A DNA stretch of 64,000 nt from Segatella copri (GCF_015074785.1 NZ_CP042464.1:868001-932000), one strand, 5' to 3'; positions 29,582 through 39,364 are shown, counted from the first letter of the stretch. Translations and numbers: made by a program. Notes: generated by a model from the sequence alone, not told the origin.

Positions 29582-31608
29582 TGAGAACAAAAGTATTATT
29601 CGCAGCATTGTTGCTCAGTGCAACAACTGCTTTTGCCCAGCAGGAGAAGTTGGGCTCCGGTATTGACAAGACCAACATGGACTTGACCATCAAGCCGGGT
29701 AATGATTTCTATCGCTATGCCGCAGGCAACTGGATGAAGAATCATCCACTCGATGCCGAGCATACCGACAATGGTGCTTTCACCGACCTCTTTGAGCAGA
29801 ACCAGAAGCGCATCCAGGACATCATCCTTGAATATGCTTCCAAGCCACAGCAGAAGGGGTCACTCGGACAGAAGATCGGTTCGCTCTACAACCTCCGTAT
29901 GGACAGCGTTCGCCTGAACAAGGAGGGATGGGCACCTATCAAGCCAACTCTCGACCGCATTGCAGCTATCAAGGACCGCAGAGAGTATCAGCTCGTTACC
30001 GCTCAGCTCGATTTCCGTGGCGAGGGTACCATGATGTATGGCATCGGTGTGGGCGCCGACCTTCGTGATGCCGCCAACAACCTCGTTGAGGTAGACCAGA
30101 GTGGTCTTGGTCTTGGTGTACGCGATTACTATGTAAACGATGACGAACAGACCAAGAAGATTCGTGATGCATACAAGGCTTATATGAAGAAGCTCTTCCA
30201 GATGGTAGGCAACGACGAGGCTACTGCCCAGAAGAAGATGGAGGCTGTGATGGCTATCGAGACCCGCATCGCTAAGGCAAGCTATAGTCAGGTACAGCTC
30301 CGCGACATCGACAAGAACTATCACAAGATGACTTACAACCAGCTCGTGCTCGATTATCCTGGCATCGACTGGGGCAATGTGTTCCTGGCATCCGGTTTCC
30401 CTGCTTTCAAGGAAATTTGCGTGGGTCAGCCTGAACCAATCCACGAGGTTGAGAAGATTCTCGCAGAGACCTCTCTGGATGATCTGAAGACATACGCAGA
30501 GATCAAGGTGATTTCTGGTGCAACCAGCGTATTGAGCGATGATTTCCGTGCCGTATCCTTTGAGTTGAGCAAGGTAATGAGTGGTGTTCAGCAGGACCGT
30601 CCTCGCTGGAAGCGTGCTGTAAGTACCGTGAGCGGCGTGTTGGGCGAGGCTATCGGAAAAATCTACGTAGAGAAGTACTTCCCAGAGAGCAGCAAGAAGC
30701 GTATGCTCGACTTGGTTCACAATCTCCAGACTGCGCTTTCACAGCGCATCGACGAGGCTACCTGGATGAGTGCTGCTACCAAGGCACAGGCTAAGGACAA
30801 GCTGGAGAACTTCATCATCAAGATAGGTTATCCTGACAAGTGGAAGGACTATAGCGGATTGCAGGTAGATGACAGCCTCTCTCTCTACGAGAATATGGCA
30901 AATATCTCTGAGTTCTTTACCAAGGATGCCATCGCCCGCAAGGTGAACAAGCCGGTAGATAAGACAGAGTGGGGAATGACTCCTCAGACTATCAATGCTT
31001 ATTATAACCCAACTACCAACGAGATTTGCTTCCCTGCAGCTATCCTGCAGCCTCCATTCTTCGATCCAACAGCTGATGATGCGATGAACTATGGTGGTAT
31101 AGGTGGTGTAATCGGTCATGAGATGAGTCATGGCTTTGACGATCAGGGCAGCCAGTTTGACAAGACCGGTAACCAGCACAACTGGTGGACTGCTGCTGAC
31201 AAGAAGAACTTCGAGTCTCGCACCAAGATCCTGGTTGACCATTTCAACAAGATTGAGTTGGCTGGCAAGAAGGTAAACGGCCAGATGACCCTGGGTGAGA
31301 ACATCGGTGACAATGGTGGTTTGAACATCGCTTTCCGTGCACTTCAGAATGTGATGAAGACAGAGAAGTTGGGTGTGAAGGATGATTTTACTCCAGAACA
31401 GCGCTTCTTCCTGGCATGGGCACGTGTATGGGCAGGCAATGCCCGTCCTGAGTACCTGCAGTATCTGATGACCGTGGATGTTCACTCTCCAAACGAGGCT
31501 CGTGTGAACGGTGCCCTCCCAATGGTGGATTCATGGTATAAGGCATTCAACATCAAGAAGGGCGACAAGCTCTTTGTTCCTAAGAACAAGCGTGCACATA
31601 TCTGGTAA
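29581..31608 (+). CDS. pepO: M13-family metallopeptidase (PepO-like)
   Basis: 675 residues with an N-terminal signal (MRTKVLFAALLLSATTAFAQ). The zinc site is GHEMSHGFDDQG (His513, Glu514, His517), followed by the third-ligand region LGENIGDNGGLNIA, and the C-terminal VDVHSPNEARVNG is typical of neprilysin-like enzymes. It is probably a periplasmic endopeptidase for short peptides. Codon use is strongly biased, suggesting high expression. A hairpin terminator follows. Confidence 0.93.
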   Translation: MRTKVLFAALLLSATTAFAQQEKLGSGIDKTNMDLTIKPGNDFYRYAAGNWMKNHPLDAEHTDNGAFTDLFEQNQKRIQDIILEYASKPQQKGSLGQKIGSLYNLRMDSVRLNKEGWAPIKPTLDRIAAIKDRREYQLVTAQLDFRGEGTMMYGIGVGADLRDAANNLVEVDQSGLGLGVRDYYVNDDEQTKKIRDAYKAYMKKLFQMVGNDEATAQKKMEAVMAIETRIAKASYSQVQLRDIDKNYHKMTYNQLVLDYPGIDWGNVFLASGFPAFKEICVGQPEPIHEVEKILAETSLDDLKTYAEIKVISGATSVLSDDFRAVSFELSKVMSGVQQDRPRWKRAVSTVSGVLGEAIGKIYVEKYFPESSKKRMLDLVHNLQTALSQRIDEATWMSAATKAQAKDKLENFIIKIGYPDKWKDYSGLQVDDSLSLYENMANISEFFTKDAIARKVNKPVDKTEWGMTPQTINAYYNPTTNEICFPAAILQPPFFDPTADDAMNYGGIGGVIGHEMSHGFDDQGSQFDKTGNQHNWWTAADKKNFESRTKILVDHFNKIELAGKKVNGQMTLGENIGDNGGLNIAFRALQNVMKTEKLGVKDDFTPEQRFFLAWARVWAGNARPEYLQYLMTVDVHSPNEARVNGALPMVDSWYKAFNIKKGDKLFVPKNKRAHIW

Positions 31609-31614
31609 AAACAT

Positions 31615-31658
31615 AAAAAAAAGTCTTGCAGGCTATATGCTTGCAAGACTTTTTTTTA
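31615..31658. terminator. Bidirectional terminator
   Basis: A-run, AAGTCTTGCA, loop, TGCAAGACT and T8 between the convergent peptidase and EamA genes. Confidence 0.92.
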
Positions 31659-31666
31659 TCTAATCA

Positions 31667-32584
31667 TTACTTCGTTCCGAAATAGAGGAACAGCATTCCG
31701 AGCAGAACGAGGAGAAGGTCCACGAACTTCGCCTTGAGATTCTTCTCGTGGAAGATGGCTGCACCGAAGAGGAAGCTGACGATAACCGAACCGCGGCGAA
31801 TCATGCTCACGATACTGATCATGGCGCCAGGCAGACTCAGAGCGTAGAAATATACGAAGTCGGCTGCCGAAAGGAAGATACTGATGAAGATGATACTCCA
31901 GTGCCAGTGGAATGGGGTAGAATTCTTCTTGGTAGGCCACCATATCATCAGCAGCATGGCTCCCATGAGGAAACACTGGTAGATGTTGTACCAGCTCTGC
32001 ACAATCATTCTGTCTAATCCTACACCACCATTCTCTGGTGGAGCCATCAGATACTTGTCGTAGAGACCGCTTATTGCACCGAGTACGGCAGCCAGCACGA
32101 TGAAGTAAATCCATTTATTGTGCTTGAAGTCGATACCCTCTTTCTTGCCGCTGCGCGAAAGCATGGCAAAGGAGATGATGGCAAGGATGACACCAATCCA
32201 CTGATACAGATTCAGTACCTCGCCGTAAACCAGCAGCGCACCCACGAGTGTCATTACCGGTCGGGTGGCGTTGATAGGTCCCACGATGGTGAGCGGCAGG
32301 TGTTTCATGCCGAAATAACCGAAGATCCAGCTGCTCAATACGATGAAACTCTTGAGCACGATGTACTTGTGAACTTCCCATCCGCCTTCTGCTACATGAA
32401 ACATCGTTCCATCCAGCGAATTTCCTGTATAGCTCATCACGATGAACGGCAGGAAGATGAGCGATGAGAAGAGCGTGTTCAGAAAGAGCACGGGAATCAC
32501 TGCGTTACCTGAAAGCGCCTTCTTCTTGAAGGCATCATAAAATCCCAGCAGCGCTGCTGAGAGAAATGCTAATACTAACCACAT
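31667..32584 (-). CDS. EamA/DMT-superfamily transporter
   Basis: 305 residues in ten membrane helices arranged as two five-helix repeats. NATRPVMTLVGALLVYGEVL in the first repeat and FLFGAAIFHEKNLKAKFVDL in the second are the EamA repeat signatures. Drug/metabolite or sugar efflux or uptake; substrate unknown. A heptamer repeat lies just upstream of its start. Confidence 0.8.
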   Translation of the reverse strand: MWLVLAFLSAALLGFYDAFKKKALSGNAVIPVLFLNTLFSSLIFLPFIVMSYTGNSLDGTMFHVAEGGWEVHKYIVLKSFIVLSSWIFGYFGMKHLPLTIVGPINATRPVMTLVGALLVYGEVLNLYQWIGVILAIISFAMLSRSGKKEGIDFKHNKWIYFIVLAAVLGAISGLYDKYLMAPPENGGVGLDRMIVQSWYNIYQCFLMGAMLLMIWWPTKKNSTPFHWHWSIIFISIFLSAADFVYFYALSLPGAMISIVSMIRRGSVIVSFLFGAAIFHEKNLKAKFVDLLLVLLGMLFLYFGTK

Positions 32585-32592
32585 TTTTATGA

Positions 32593-32627
32593 ATGTTAAA
32601 TGTTAAATGTTGAATGTTGAATGTTGA
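32593..32627. repeat. Five heptamer repeats, ATGTTRA
   Basis: ATGTTAA twice then ATGTTGA three times, directly upstream of the minus-strand EamA start (8 bases away). Could vary in copy number and alter spacing. Confidence 0.6.
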
Positions 32628-32658
32628 ATGAGGCTCGCGCCCTTGTGTTTCTAATCAT

Positions 32659-33402
32659 TTAATCTTTGAAATCATACCCTACCTCTTCCAGGAACAATGC
32701 GTTACCTGGCATGCTTTCGCCTGCATCGCTGCGGCTTCCGTTGTGCAGGATATCGAGAAACTGTTCCATCGTAATCTTTTCTCTGCCTACATCGATGAGC
32801 GTTCCCACTACGGCTCTCACCATGTTTCTCAGGAAACGGTTGGCGGTAATCTCGAAATACCAGGTGGTAGGAGAGGTCTGTATCCATCGGGCGGCTGTTA
32901 CATGGCAGATGGTAGTCTTGTTGTCGCCACCCGCCTTGCAGAACGCTGCATAGTCTTCGTGATGCAGAAAATGCTGAGCCGCCTCGTTCATCTTCTCGAA
33001 ATTCAGGGGATAGTTCATCTGCAGTGAATAATGGCGCTCAAACGGATCTTTCTGCGTATGTATATAATAATGGTATGTGCGCGATGTGGCAGAGAAACGG
33101 GCATGCATCTCTGGGGCTACCTCCCTTACTTCGTATACGGCGATGTCGCGGGGCAGGATGCGGTTCAGGCGGTATACCAGCTGGTCGGGTTCCATCGGAA
33201 TCCTGTCGGTATCGAAGTGGGCTGCCATGTGTCGTGCATGTACGCCGGTATCGGTCCTTCCTGCTCCCACCACCTCCATGTCCTTTCTCAGAAGTATGGA
33301 GAGGGCGCGCTGCAACTCCTGCTGCACCGAATTGGCATTGGGCTGAATCTGCCAGCCGTGGTAGTTGGTGCCGTCGTAACCGAAGAATATGAAATATCTC
33401 AT
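32659..33402 (-). CDS. truA: tRNA pseudouridine38-40 synthase
   Basis: 247 residues. The catalytic motif GAGRTDTGVHARHM has its Asp at residue 51, with YDGTNYHGWQ at the start and FLRNMVRAVVGTL late. TruA makes pseudouridine in the anticodon arm of tRNAs. Complete. Confidence 0.95.
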   Translation of the reverse strand: MRYFIFFGYDGTNYHGWQIQPNANSVQQELQRALSILLRKDMEVVGAGRTDTGVHARHMAAHFDTDRIPMEPDQLVYRLNRILPRDIAVYEVREVAPEMHARFSATSRTYHYYIHTQKDPFERHYSLQMNYPLNFEKMNEAAQHFLHHEDYAAFCKAGGDNKTTICHVTAARWIQTSPTTWYFEITANRFLRNMVRAVVGTLIDVGREKITMEQFLDILHNGSRSDAGESMPGNALFLEEVGYDFKD

Positions 33403-33481
33403 GATGATCTTTGAACTTTTTTGTTTTTTGCTATGAACTTTGAGCTTTGATTTGTTCTTCGTTCTTTGCTTAATTCGGGTG

Positions 33482-33489
33482 CAAAGTTA
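33482..33489 (-). promoter_or_regulatory. truA promoter
   Basis: Minus-strand TAACTTTG about 80 bases upstream of the truA start. Divergent from the dapA promoter about 100 bases away. Confidence 0.5.
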
Positions 33490-33570
33490 CTAAAAAAACG
33501 TGAAATATGGTATAATAATACAGATTTTTTTCAAAAATGGTACAATCTTGAAAGAAAAGTTCAATTTTAT

Positions 33571-33601
33571 TTTGCAAATTGACAATAATTGTGTACTTTT
33601 G
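33571..33601 (+). promoter_or_regulatory. dapA promoter
   Basis: TTTG at 33,571-33,574 and TACTTTTG at 33,594-33,601, 19 bases apart, 25 bases before the start codon. Confidence 0.7.
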
Positions 33602-33625
33602 CCAACGTTTTTGATATTATAGATT

Positions 33626-34513
33626 ATGGCACAGAACATATTCAAGGGTTTAGGTGTTGCCCTTATTACTCCTTTCAACACCGATGGCTCGGTTGATTAT
33701 CAGTCGCTCAAGCGATTGGTAGAGTTTCAAATTGACAATGGTGCAGACTTCCTTTGCATCCTTGCCACAACTGGTGAGGCTCCATGTCTTACACAGGAAG
33801 AGAAAGATAAAATCACAGAATTGGTGAAAGACGTGAACAAGGGTCGCATCAAGATATTGAAATATTGTGGTGGTAATAATACTGCTGCTGTCGTTGAAGA
33901 AATCAAGAACACCGACTGGAGTGGCATCGATGGCATCCTCAGTATCTGTCCTTACTACAACAAACCTTCTCAGGAAGGTCTCTATCAGCACTTCAAGGCC
34001 ATTGCCCAGGTTAGTCCGCTGCCTATCGTGCTCTACAATGTTCCTGGCAGAACCGGTATCAACATGAAGCCTGAAACAACCTGCCGTATCGCCCGCGACT
34101 TCCCTAATGTGGTAGCCGTGAAGGAGGCTAGTGGCAGCCTGGAGCAGGTAGATGAGATTATCAAGAACAAGCCTGATAATTTTGATGTTATCAGTGGTGA
34201 TGATGCGCTTACCTTCTCAATGATTGCCAGTGGTGCTGCCGGCGTTATCTCTGTTATCGGCAATGCCCTGCCTAAGGCTTTCAGCCGTATGATCCGTCTC
34301 GAGTTCCGTGGCGAATATGAGCCAGCCCGTAAGATTCATCATTCTTTTACCGAGCTCTACAGTCTGCTCTTCGTTGACGGTAACCCTGCCGGCGTAAAGG
34401 CGCTGCTCAATGATATGGGCTTCATCGAGAACGAGCTCCGTCTGCCTCTGGTTCCTACCCGTATCGCAACCAAGCAGAAGATGAGCGACATTCTGAAGAC
34501 TTTGAATATCTAA
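33626..34513 (+). CDS. dapA: 4-hydroxy-tetrahydrodipicolinate synthase
   Basis: 295 residues. Schiff-base Lys166 in VVAVKEASG and Tyr137 in VLYNVPGRTG, plus ATTGEAP near residue 50, are the DapA active-site motifs. It joins pyruvate and aspartate semialdehyde, the first step towards lysine and diaminopimelate. Other class I pyruvate aldolases share the fold, but the TTGE and GRTG motifs favour DapA. Confidence 0.92.
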   Translation: MAQNIFKGLGVALITPFNTDGSVDYQSLKRLVEFQIDNGADFLCILATTGEAPCLTQEEKDKITELVKDVNKGRIKILKYCGGNNTAAVVEEIKNTDWSGIDGILSICPYYNKPSQEGLYQHFKAIAQVSPLPIVLYNVPGRTGINMKPETTCRIARDFPNVVAVKEASGSLEQVDEIIKNKPDNFDVISGDDALTFSMIASGAAGVISVIGNALPKAFSRMIRLEFRGEYEPARKIHHSFTELYSLLFVDGNPAGVKALLNDMGFIENELRLPLVPTRIATKQKMSDILKTLNI

Positions 34514-34544
34514 AATAGTGATTAGTTATTAATCATTTAGTACC

Positions 34545-35432
34545 ATGGCAGAAGATAGAAGAATCATACACGAGATAACACCGCTGATGGGTAAGGATGT
34601 GCTCTATATTGCAGACCGACACAAGAAGGAGTTTACTTATCCTATCCATAACCATTCGGTGTACGAGTTGAACTTTGTTGAGAATGCAAAGGGAGTAAGA
34701 AGAATCGTTGGAGATTCGCAGGAGGTGATAGGCGACTATGATCTCTGTCTCATCACATCGCCCGATCTGGAGCATGTATGGGAGCAGAACGAATGCCACA
34801 GCGATGACATCCGTGAGATTACCGTCCAGTTTGATTTCTCCATGAGTGATGAAACGCTCTTCGGAAGAAATCCCTACGCCAGCATTACCCGTATGATGCA
34901 GGAAGCGAAGAAGGGACTGGTCTTTCCGATGCAGGCAATCATGAAGGTATACGGAATGCTTGATACTTTAAGTTCCGTAAAAGACGGTTTCTATGCCGTA
35001 CAGCAGTTCCTGACCATTCTCTACGAACTGTCACGCTGCGAAAATGCCCGCACCCTGGCTTCCAGCAGTTATGCCAAGGTAACGGTAGAAGACGATAGCC
35101 GGCGCATCCTGAAGGTGAAGAATTTCATCTCCAAGAACTATATGGATGAACTCCGTCTGCCGGAGCTTGCCTCGCTGGCAGGCATGAGCAGCAGTGCGTT
35201 CAGCCGTTTCTTCAAGCTTCATACCGGCAGAAATATCTCTGAGTATATCATCGACCTGCGTCTGGGTTATGCTGCCCGCATGCTGGTAGATACCGCCAAG
35301 AGTATCAGCGAGATAGGTTTTGATTGCGGATTCAACAATCTCAGCAACTTCAACCGCATCTTCAAGAAAAAGAAAGGATGCTCGCCAAGCGAGTTCCGTG
35401 AAAGCTATCATAAGACAAGAATCATTGTATAA
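34545..35432 (+). CDS. AraC-family regulator with cupin sensor domain
   Basis: 295 residues. The N-terminal 130 residues form a cupin-like domain (KKEFTYPIHNHSVYELNFVE), and the C-terminal 100 carry two helix-turn-helix units (LRLPELASLAGMSSSAFSRF and ISEIGFDCGFNNLSNFNRIF). It probably controls a nearby sugar pathway; uxaC lies directly downstream after a terminator, so regulation of uronate use is plausible. Confidence 0.88.
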   Translation: MAEDRRIIHEITPLMGKDVLYIADRHKKEFTYPIHNHSVYELNFVENAKGVRRIVGDSQEVIGDYDLCLITSPDLEHVWEQNECHSDDIREITVQFDFSMSDETLFGRNPYASITRMMQEAKKGLVFPMQAIMKVYGMLDTLSSVKDGFYAVQQFLTILYELSRCENARTLASSSYAKVTVEDDSRRILKVKNFISKNYMDELRLPELASLAGMSSSAFSRFFKLHTGRNISEYIIDLRLGYAARMLVDTAKSISEIGFDCGFNNLSNFNRIFKKKKGCSPSEFRESYHKTRIIV

Positions 35433-35444
35433 TACAGCCAACGT

Positions 35445-35497
35445 AATCGTTTAAGTGAAATTATCAAAAATATTTCGCTTAAACGATTCTTTTTTCC
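35445..35497 (+). terminator. Strong terminator after the AraC gene
   Basis: Arms AATCGTTTAAGTGAAAT and ATTTCGCTTAAACGATT (17 pairs, one G-T) around a 10-base loop, followed by CTTTTTT. Confidence 0.9.
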
Positions 35498-35508
35498 GAT
35501 ATTTGTTG

Positions 35509-35516
35509 TATCTTTG
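35509..35516 (+). promoter_or_regulatory. uxaC promoter
   Basis: TATCTTTG 53 bases before the uxaC start, just after the terminator; the -33 area is a T-run. Confidence 0.5.
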
Positions 35517-35568
35517 CGCTACAATTTGAAATGTATAAATAAACATTTAAAAACTACGATAACGAATT

Positions 35569-36972
35569 ATGAAGCAATTTATGGATGAAAACTTCCTGCT
35601 CGACACCAAGACTGCACAGGATCTTTTCCACAATCATGCGGCTAAAATGCCAATTATCGATTATCACTGCCACCTCATCCCTGAGATGGTAGCCAATGAT
35701 CACAAGTTTAAGAGTATTACAGAACTTTGGCTCGGCGGCGACCACTACAAGTGGCGTGCTATGCGTACCAACGGTGTAGATGAGCGTTTCTGCACAGGTA
35801 CTGATACTAGCGACTGGGAGAAGTTCGAGAAGTGGGCTGAAACAGTGCCTTATACTTTCCGTAACCCTCTCTATCACTGGACTCACCTGGAGCTCAAGAC
35901 TGCTTTCGGTATCAATAAGCAGCTCAGCCCTAAGACAGCCCGTGAAATCTACGATGAGTGTAACGAGAAGTTGCAGTTGCCTGAGTTCAGCGCTCGTGGC
36001 TTGATGCGTCATTATAACGTAGAGTGCGTTTGTACTACAGACGACCCAATCGATGACCTGCGTTACCACAAGCAGACCCGTGAGAGCGGTTTCGAAATCA
36101 AGATGATTCCAGCTTGGCGTCCTGACAAGGCTATGAACATCGAGAAGCCAGATTTCGCTGACTATATGAACAAGCTCGGTGAGGTAGCAGGTGTTAATCT
36201 CGTTACATTCCAGGATATGGTAGATGCTTTGCAGAAGCGTCACGACTTCTTTACTGAGAACGGCTGTAAGTTGAGCGACCACGGTATCGAGGAGTTCTAC
36301 GATGAGCCATACACAGATTCTCAGATTGAGACGATCTTTGCCAAGGCTATGCGTGGCCAGCAGCTTTCTGCTCTCGAAATCCGTCAGTACAAGCATGCAT
36401 TCCTCAAGGTTTGCGCTGAGATGGATCACGCTGCCGACTGGACACAGCAGTACCACTATGGTGCTATCCGCGACAACAATACACTGATGTACAACAAGCT
36501 TGGTGCTGATACCGGTTTCGATTCTATCGGTGAGTTCACTACAGCCAAGGCTATGAGCAGCTTCCTCAATGAGCTCAACATGGAGGGTAAGCTTACACGT
36601 ACTATCCTCTATACATTGAACCCATGCGCCAACGAGGTAATCGCTACCATGCTCGGTAACTTCCAGGATGGTTCTTGCCCAGGCAAGATTCAGTTCGGTT
36701 CTGGCTGGTGGTTCAACGATCAGCTCGATGGTATGACTCGCCAGATGAACGCACTCTCTGTATTGGGTCTCCTGAGCCGTTTCGTAGGTATGTTGACCGA
36801 CTCTCGTTCATTCCTCAGCTACCCACGTCACGAGTACTTCCGTCGTTTGCTCTGCAACCTCCTCGGCAATGATGTAGAGAAGGGCTTGCTTCCTAACGAC
36901 ATGGAGAGCCTCTCTCGCATGGTAGAGGATATCTCATACAACAATGCTCGCAACTACTTCAAGTTCTATTAA
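35569..36972 (+). CDS. uxaC: Glucuronate/galacturonate isomerase
   Basis: 467 residues. PIIDYHCHLIPEMV (metal-binding His pair), TTDDPIDDLRYH, and AWRPDKAM with a late GSGWWFNDQLDGM are UxaC features. It isomerises uronic acids to fructuronate or tagaturonate, the entry to pectin and glucuronan use. Highly biased codon use. A hairpin follows the stop. Confidence 0.95.
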   Translation: MKQFMDENFLLDTKTAQDLFHNHAAKMPIIDYHCHLIPEMVANDHKFKSITELWLGGDHYKWRAMRTNGVDERFCTGTDTSDWEKFEKWAETVPYTFRNPLYHWTHLELKTAFGINKQLSPKTAREIYDECNEKLQLPEFSARGLMRHYNVECVCTTDDPIDDLRYHKQTRESGFEIKMIPAWRPDKAMNIEKPDFADYMNKLGEVAGVNLVTFQDMVDALQKRHDFFTENGCKLSDHGIEEFYDEPYTDSQIETIFAKAMRGQQLSALEIRQYKHAFLKVCAEMDHAADWTQQYHYGAIRDNNTLMYNKLGADTGFDSIGEFTTAKAMSSFLNELNMEGKLTRTILYTLNPCANEVIATMLGNFQDGSCPGKIQFGSGWWFNDQLDGMTRQMNALSVLGLLSRFVGMLTDSRSFLSYPRHEYFRRLLCNLLGNDVEKGLLPNDMESLSRMVEDISYNNARNYFKFY

Positions 36973-37002
36973 TCTATAGAACAGAAGCAATTTATACTAA
37001 GA

Positions 37003-37050
37003 CAAATCCCTTCACGGCATCCCGGTGGTGTTGTGGAGGGATTTGATGTT
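37003..37050 (+). terminator. Terminator after uxaC
   Basis: CAAATCCCT and AGGGATTTG (9 pairs) enclosing a 25-base loop, then ATGTTTTAT. A weak T-tail. Confidence 0.55.
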
Positions 37051-37077
37051 TTATTCTGAAACCAATACTTTAAGCTT

Positions 37078-38397
37078 ATGGGGGTAATAGACAGAATACT
37101 AGGTTTTTACGAAGATATCAGAGAGTTCAATTCTTCTAATATCAAAGACTTCCGGGGCAGACTCAAGTCTTGGATCAAGATGGGTATGCTTGCCGGTCGC
37201 ATCTTCTATCTCAAGGATATGTGGGCAAGGGATGTGGCTGCCTTGACTTTTGCCTCCTTCATGGCTCTGATACCTTTCATGGCTATGATGTTTGTCATAG
37301 CCCGTGGTTTCGGCTATGCCTCTCTGCTCGAATCCTGGCTCTCTACCACCTTCGAGGCACAGCCCGTTGTAGCGCAGACCATCGTTAACTTCGTTCACAA
37401 TTATATTGAGAATACACAGAGCAACTACATCATCGGTACGGGTATCGTGATGTTTCTCTATACCATCGTTTCGCTGATGCAGAAGATAGAGCTTACCTTT
37501 GATGACATCTGGCATACGGGCGAGCGTTCGTGGAAGCAGATTGTTACCGAATATCCTACCATTCTGTTTGGTCTGGGACTGCTGATACTCTTTGCTTCCA
37601 GCATCAATGTATGGACGGTGAATATGGTGGATAATGTAGACAGGATAGCGGATATCGGCGATACCATTCCTTCGTTCATCCTCCATCTGGCGGCTTTTGT
37701 TCCGATGTTCCTGTTCTTCGTGTTCTGCTATTATGTCATCCCGAATACCTATATCCGGGTTCGCAGTACCCTGATTCCATCGTTCCTGGCGGGTGTCTGC
37801 ATGACGGCACTTCAGTATGGATATATCTATCTGCAGGTTTTTCTGTCCAGCTACAATGTCATCTATGGTTCGCTGGCAGCCATTCCGCTCTTCCTGTTAT
37901 GGCTTCAGATTTCGTGGGCTATCGTAGTGTTTGGCGCCTTGCTTTGCCATACCAACCAGAACATCCATTATTATGATGGTGATTTGCAGTACGACCATCT
38001 GAAACTGGTGCAGCGCATCAAGGTTTGTGGGGTAGTGATGCATCTGGTATGTCGTCGGTTCAATCAGGGCGAACAGGCGTATACTCCGAAAGAAATTCAT
38101 GATTTAACGAAGATACCTCAACAGATTGTCAACCAGTCGGTTAAGGAGCTGTTACGTGCCCGTTTGCTGGTAGAAATCCGGAATGGTAAGAAGAGCAGTT
38201 TTGAGGAATCGGTGGTTCTTCATCCGATAGAGAAGATAGAGCATCTTACCTATGGTGTGATGATAGAGCGCCTCTTCGGTTATGGCGAGGATATCTCAAG
38301 CCTGGCCGCATTGGAGTCGGATATGGCGATGTGGAAGGATATCGACATCGTGAATGCAGAGTTTATAGAAAAGGGAAAGCAAATCGCTTTCTGTTGA
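37078..38397 (+). CDS. YihY/virulence-factor-BrkB-family membrane protein
   Basis: 439 residues. Six hydrophobic segments in the first 300 residues, with VAALTFASFMALIPFMAMM and QYGYIYLQVFLSSYNVIYGSLAAIPLFLLWL, the YihY/BrkB signature; the C-terminal 140 residues resemble a winged helix (YTPKEIHDLTKIPQQIVNQS). Function of the family is uncertain; it is not an RNase despite an older name. Confidence 0.85.
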   Translation: MGVIDRILGFYEDIREFNSSNIKDFRGRLKSWIKMGMLAGRIFYLKDMWARDVAALTFASFMALIPFMAMMFVIARGFGYASLLESWLSTTFEAQPVVAQTIVNFVHNYIENTQSNYIIGTGIVMFLYTIVSLMQKIELTFDDIWHTGERSWKQIVTEYPTILFGLGLLILFASSINVWTVNMVDNVDRIADIGDTIPSFILHLAAFVPMFLFFVFCYYVIPNTYIRVRSTLIPSFLAGVCMTALQYGYIYLQVFLSSYNVIYGSLAAIPLFLLWLQISWAIVVFGALLCHTNQNIHYYDGDLQYDHLKLVQRIKVCGVVMHLVCRRFNQGEQAYTPKEIHDLTKIPQQIVNQSVKELLRARLLVEIRNGKKSSFEESVVLHPIEKIEHLTYGVMIERLFGYGEDISSLAALESDMAMWKDIDIVNAEFIEKGKQIAFC

Positions 38398-38407
38398 AAA
38401 AAGGTAG

Positions 38408-38577
38408 TTTCGCAAGTTCAGAAGTTAAAGGAGTTAAAGGAGTTAAAGGAGTTAAGGAGTTAAGACGTATGTCTTGCTGTTTGAAAAACTACGCCAAAAA
38501 GACTATTGTCTTAACTCCTCAGCGACCGTAGGGAGCGATAACTCCTTTAACTCCTTTAACTTCCTGATATGCGAAAG
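38408..38577. repeat. Palindromic MITE-like element, copy 1
   Basis: Begins TTTCGCAAGTTCAGAAGTTA, continues with three AGTTAAAGG units and an AGTTAAGG unit, and ends with their reverse complement and TGATATGCGAAAG. Inner arms AGGAGTTAAGAC and GTCTTAACTCCT flank a loop. It fills the gap between convergent genes. A related copy in inverted orientation is at 60,914-61,111, sharing a 20-base central segment (19 of 20 matches) and the TTTCGCA termini. Confidence 0.7.
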
Positions 38578-38586
38578 TAAAATATC

Positions 38587-39183
38587 TTATTTCTGGTCAT
38601 ATCCGTCAGAAATCTTTTTTCCCAGTGCTAGCGCCAGTTCAACCTTGGCACCATATCCTTCCAGCTGGTCGGCAAACTTGGCTACCGAATTGCCGGATGC
38701 GATGATGTCATCAAAGAGAATAATCTTTTTGCCCTGGAAGAAAGCCTCGTCGATATGGAGTTCATCTACAGGATCGCCATCTTCATCTACATCATGCGTG
38801 TAGCTGAAGGCAGGGTAGGCGTTGGTCATGCCCGTAGCCTTGCATATCTCCTCGCTGAACTCCTTGAAACGGCGCTTGGTATGCGCCTCAAGAGCTGCAG
38901 GAATGCAGACCAGGGTAAACTGTGCTGCCTCTTCGCCCAAAAGACTCTTCAGCTTGTCTGATACCATTTCGATAGCCTTCTTCAGGGCTTCCTGATGGTC
39001 CATCTCCGTAGTGAGCTCAGAGTTACCTTTAAAGTTGACGATAAAGTCGCGTTTTTCCCATTCCTCTGCTGTGAGTTCAAAAGTACCGAAGGCGCTGAAT
39101 GCAGCGTAGTCGACAAGCCATTTGTAGTGCAGTCCGTTTTTCAGGACCGGCCACGAGTTGATTTCATTTTCGTAATTAGCCAT
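38587..39183 (-). CDS. Phosphoribosyltransferase-fold protein
   Basis: 198 residues. IILFDDIIASGNSVAKFADQ is the PRPP-binding DDxxxxG(N/T) motif, and an upstream FTLVCIPAALEAHTKRRFKEF resembles the ComF/PRT type. Substrate is not evident. The N-terminal 75 residues are unlike standard PRT domains. Confidence 0.7.
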   Translation of the reverse strand: MANYENEINSWPVLKNGLHYKWLVDYAAFSAFGTFELTAEEWEKRDFIVNFKGNSELTTEMDHQEALKKAIEMVSDKLKSLLGEEAAQFTLVCIPAALEAHTKRRFKEFSEEICKATGMTNAYPAFSYTHDVDEDGDPVDELHIDEAFFQGKKIILFDDIIASGNSVAKFADQLEGYGAKVELALALGKKISDGYDQK

Positions 39184-39326
39184 AGACTAGAAATTTTTGA
39201 TTATTAATAATGCATAGTTTCTGCAAAAATAGGAAATCTTTTCGAATTAAGGTGCCGGTTTCATAAAAAAGATTGGTTTTTTAAGTAATATTTCACGTAG
39301 CTGCCTTTTTTTTACTTATTTTTTAG

Positions 39327-39334
39327 TACCTTTG
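39327..39334 (+). promoter_or_regulatory. Promoter of the YitT gene
   Basis: TACCTTTG 31 bases before the chosen start at 39,365, supporting that start over the longer frame at 39,332. Confidence 0.55.
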
Positions 39335-39364
39335 CACCGCATTTTAAGAAATACGTATATTTAT

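Noticed and set aside
29860..31485. Two open frames of 286 and 248 codons opposite the M13 peptidase gene
   Set aside because: Antisense shadows caused by strong codon bias in a highly expressed gene.
35554..36456. 300-codon frame opposite uxaC
   Set aside because: Antisense shadow of a strongly biased housekeeping gene.
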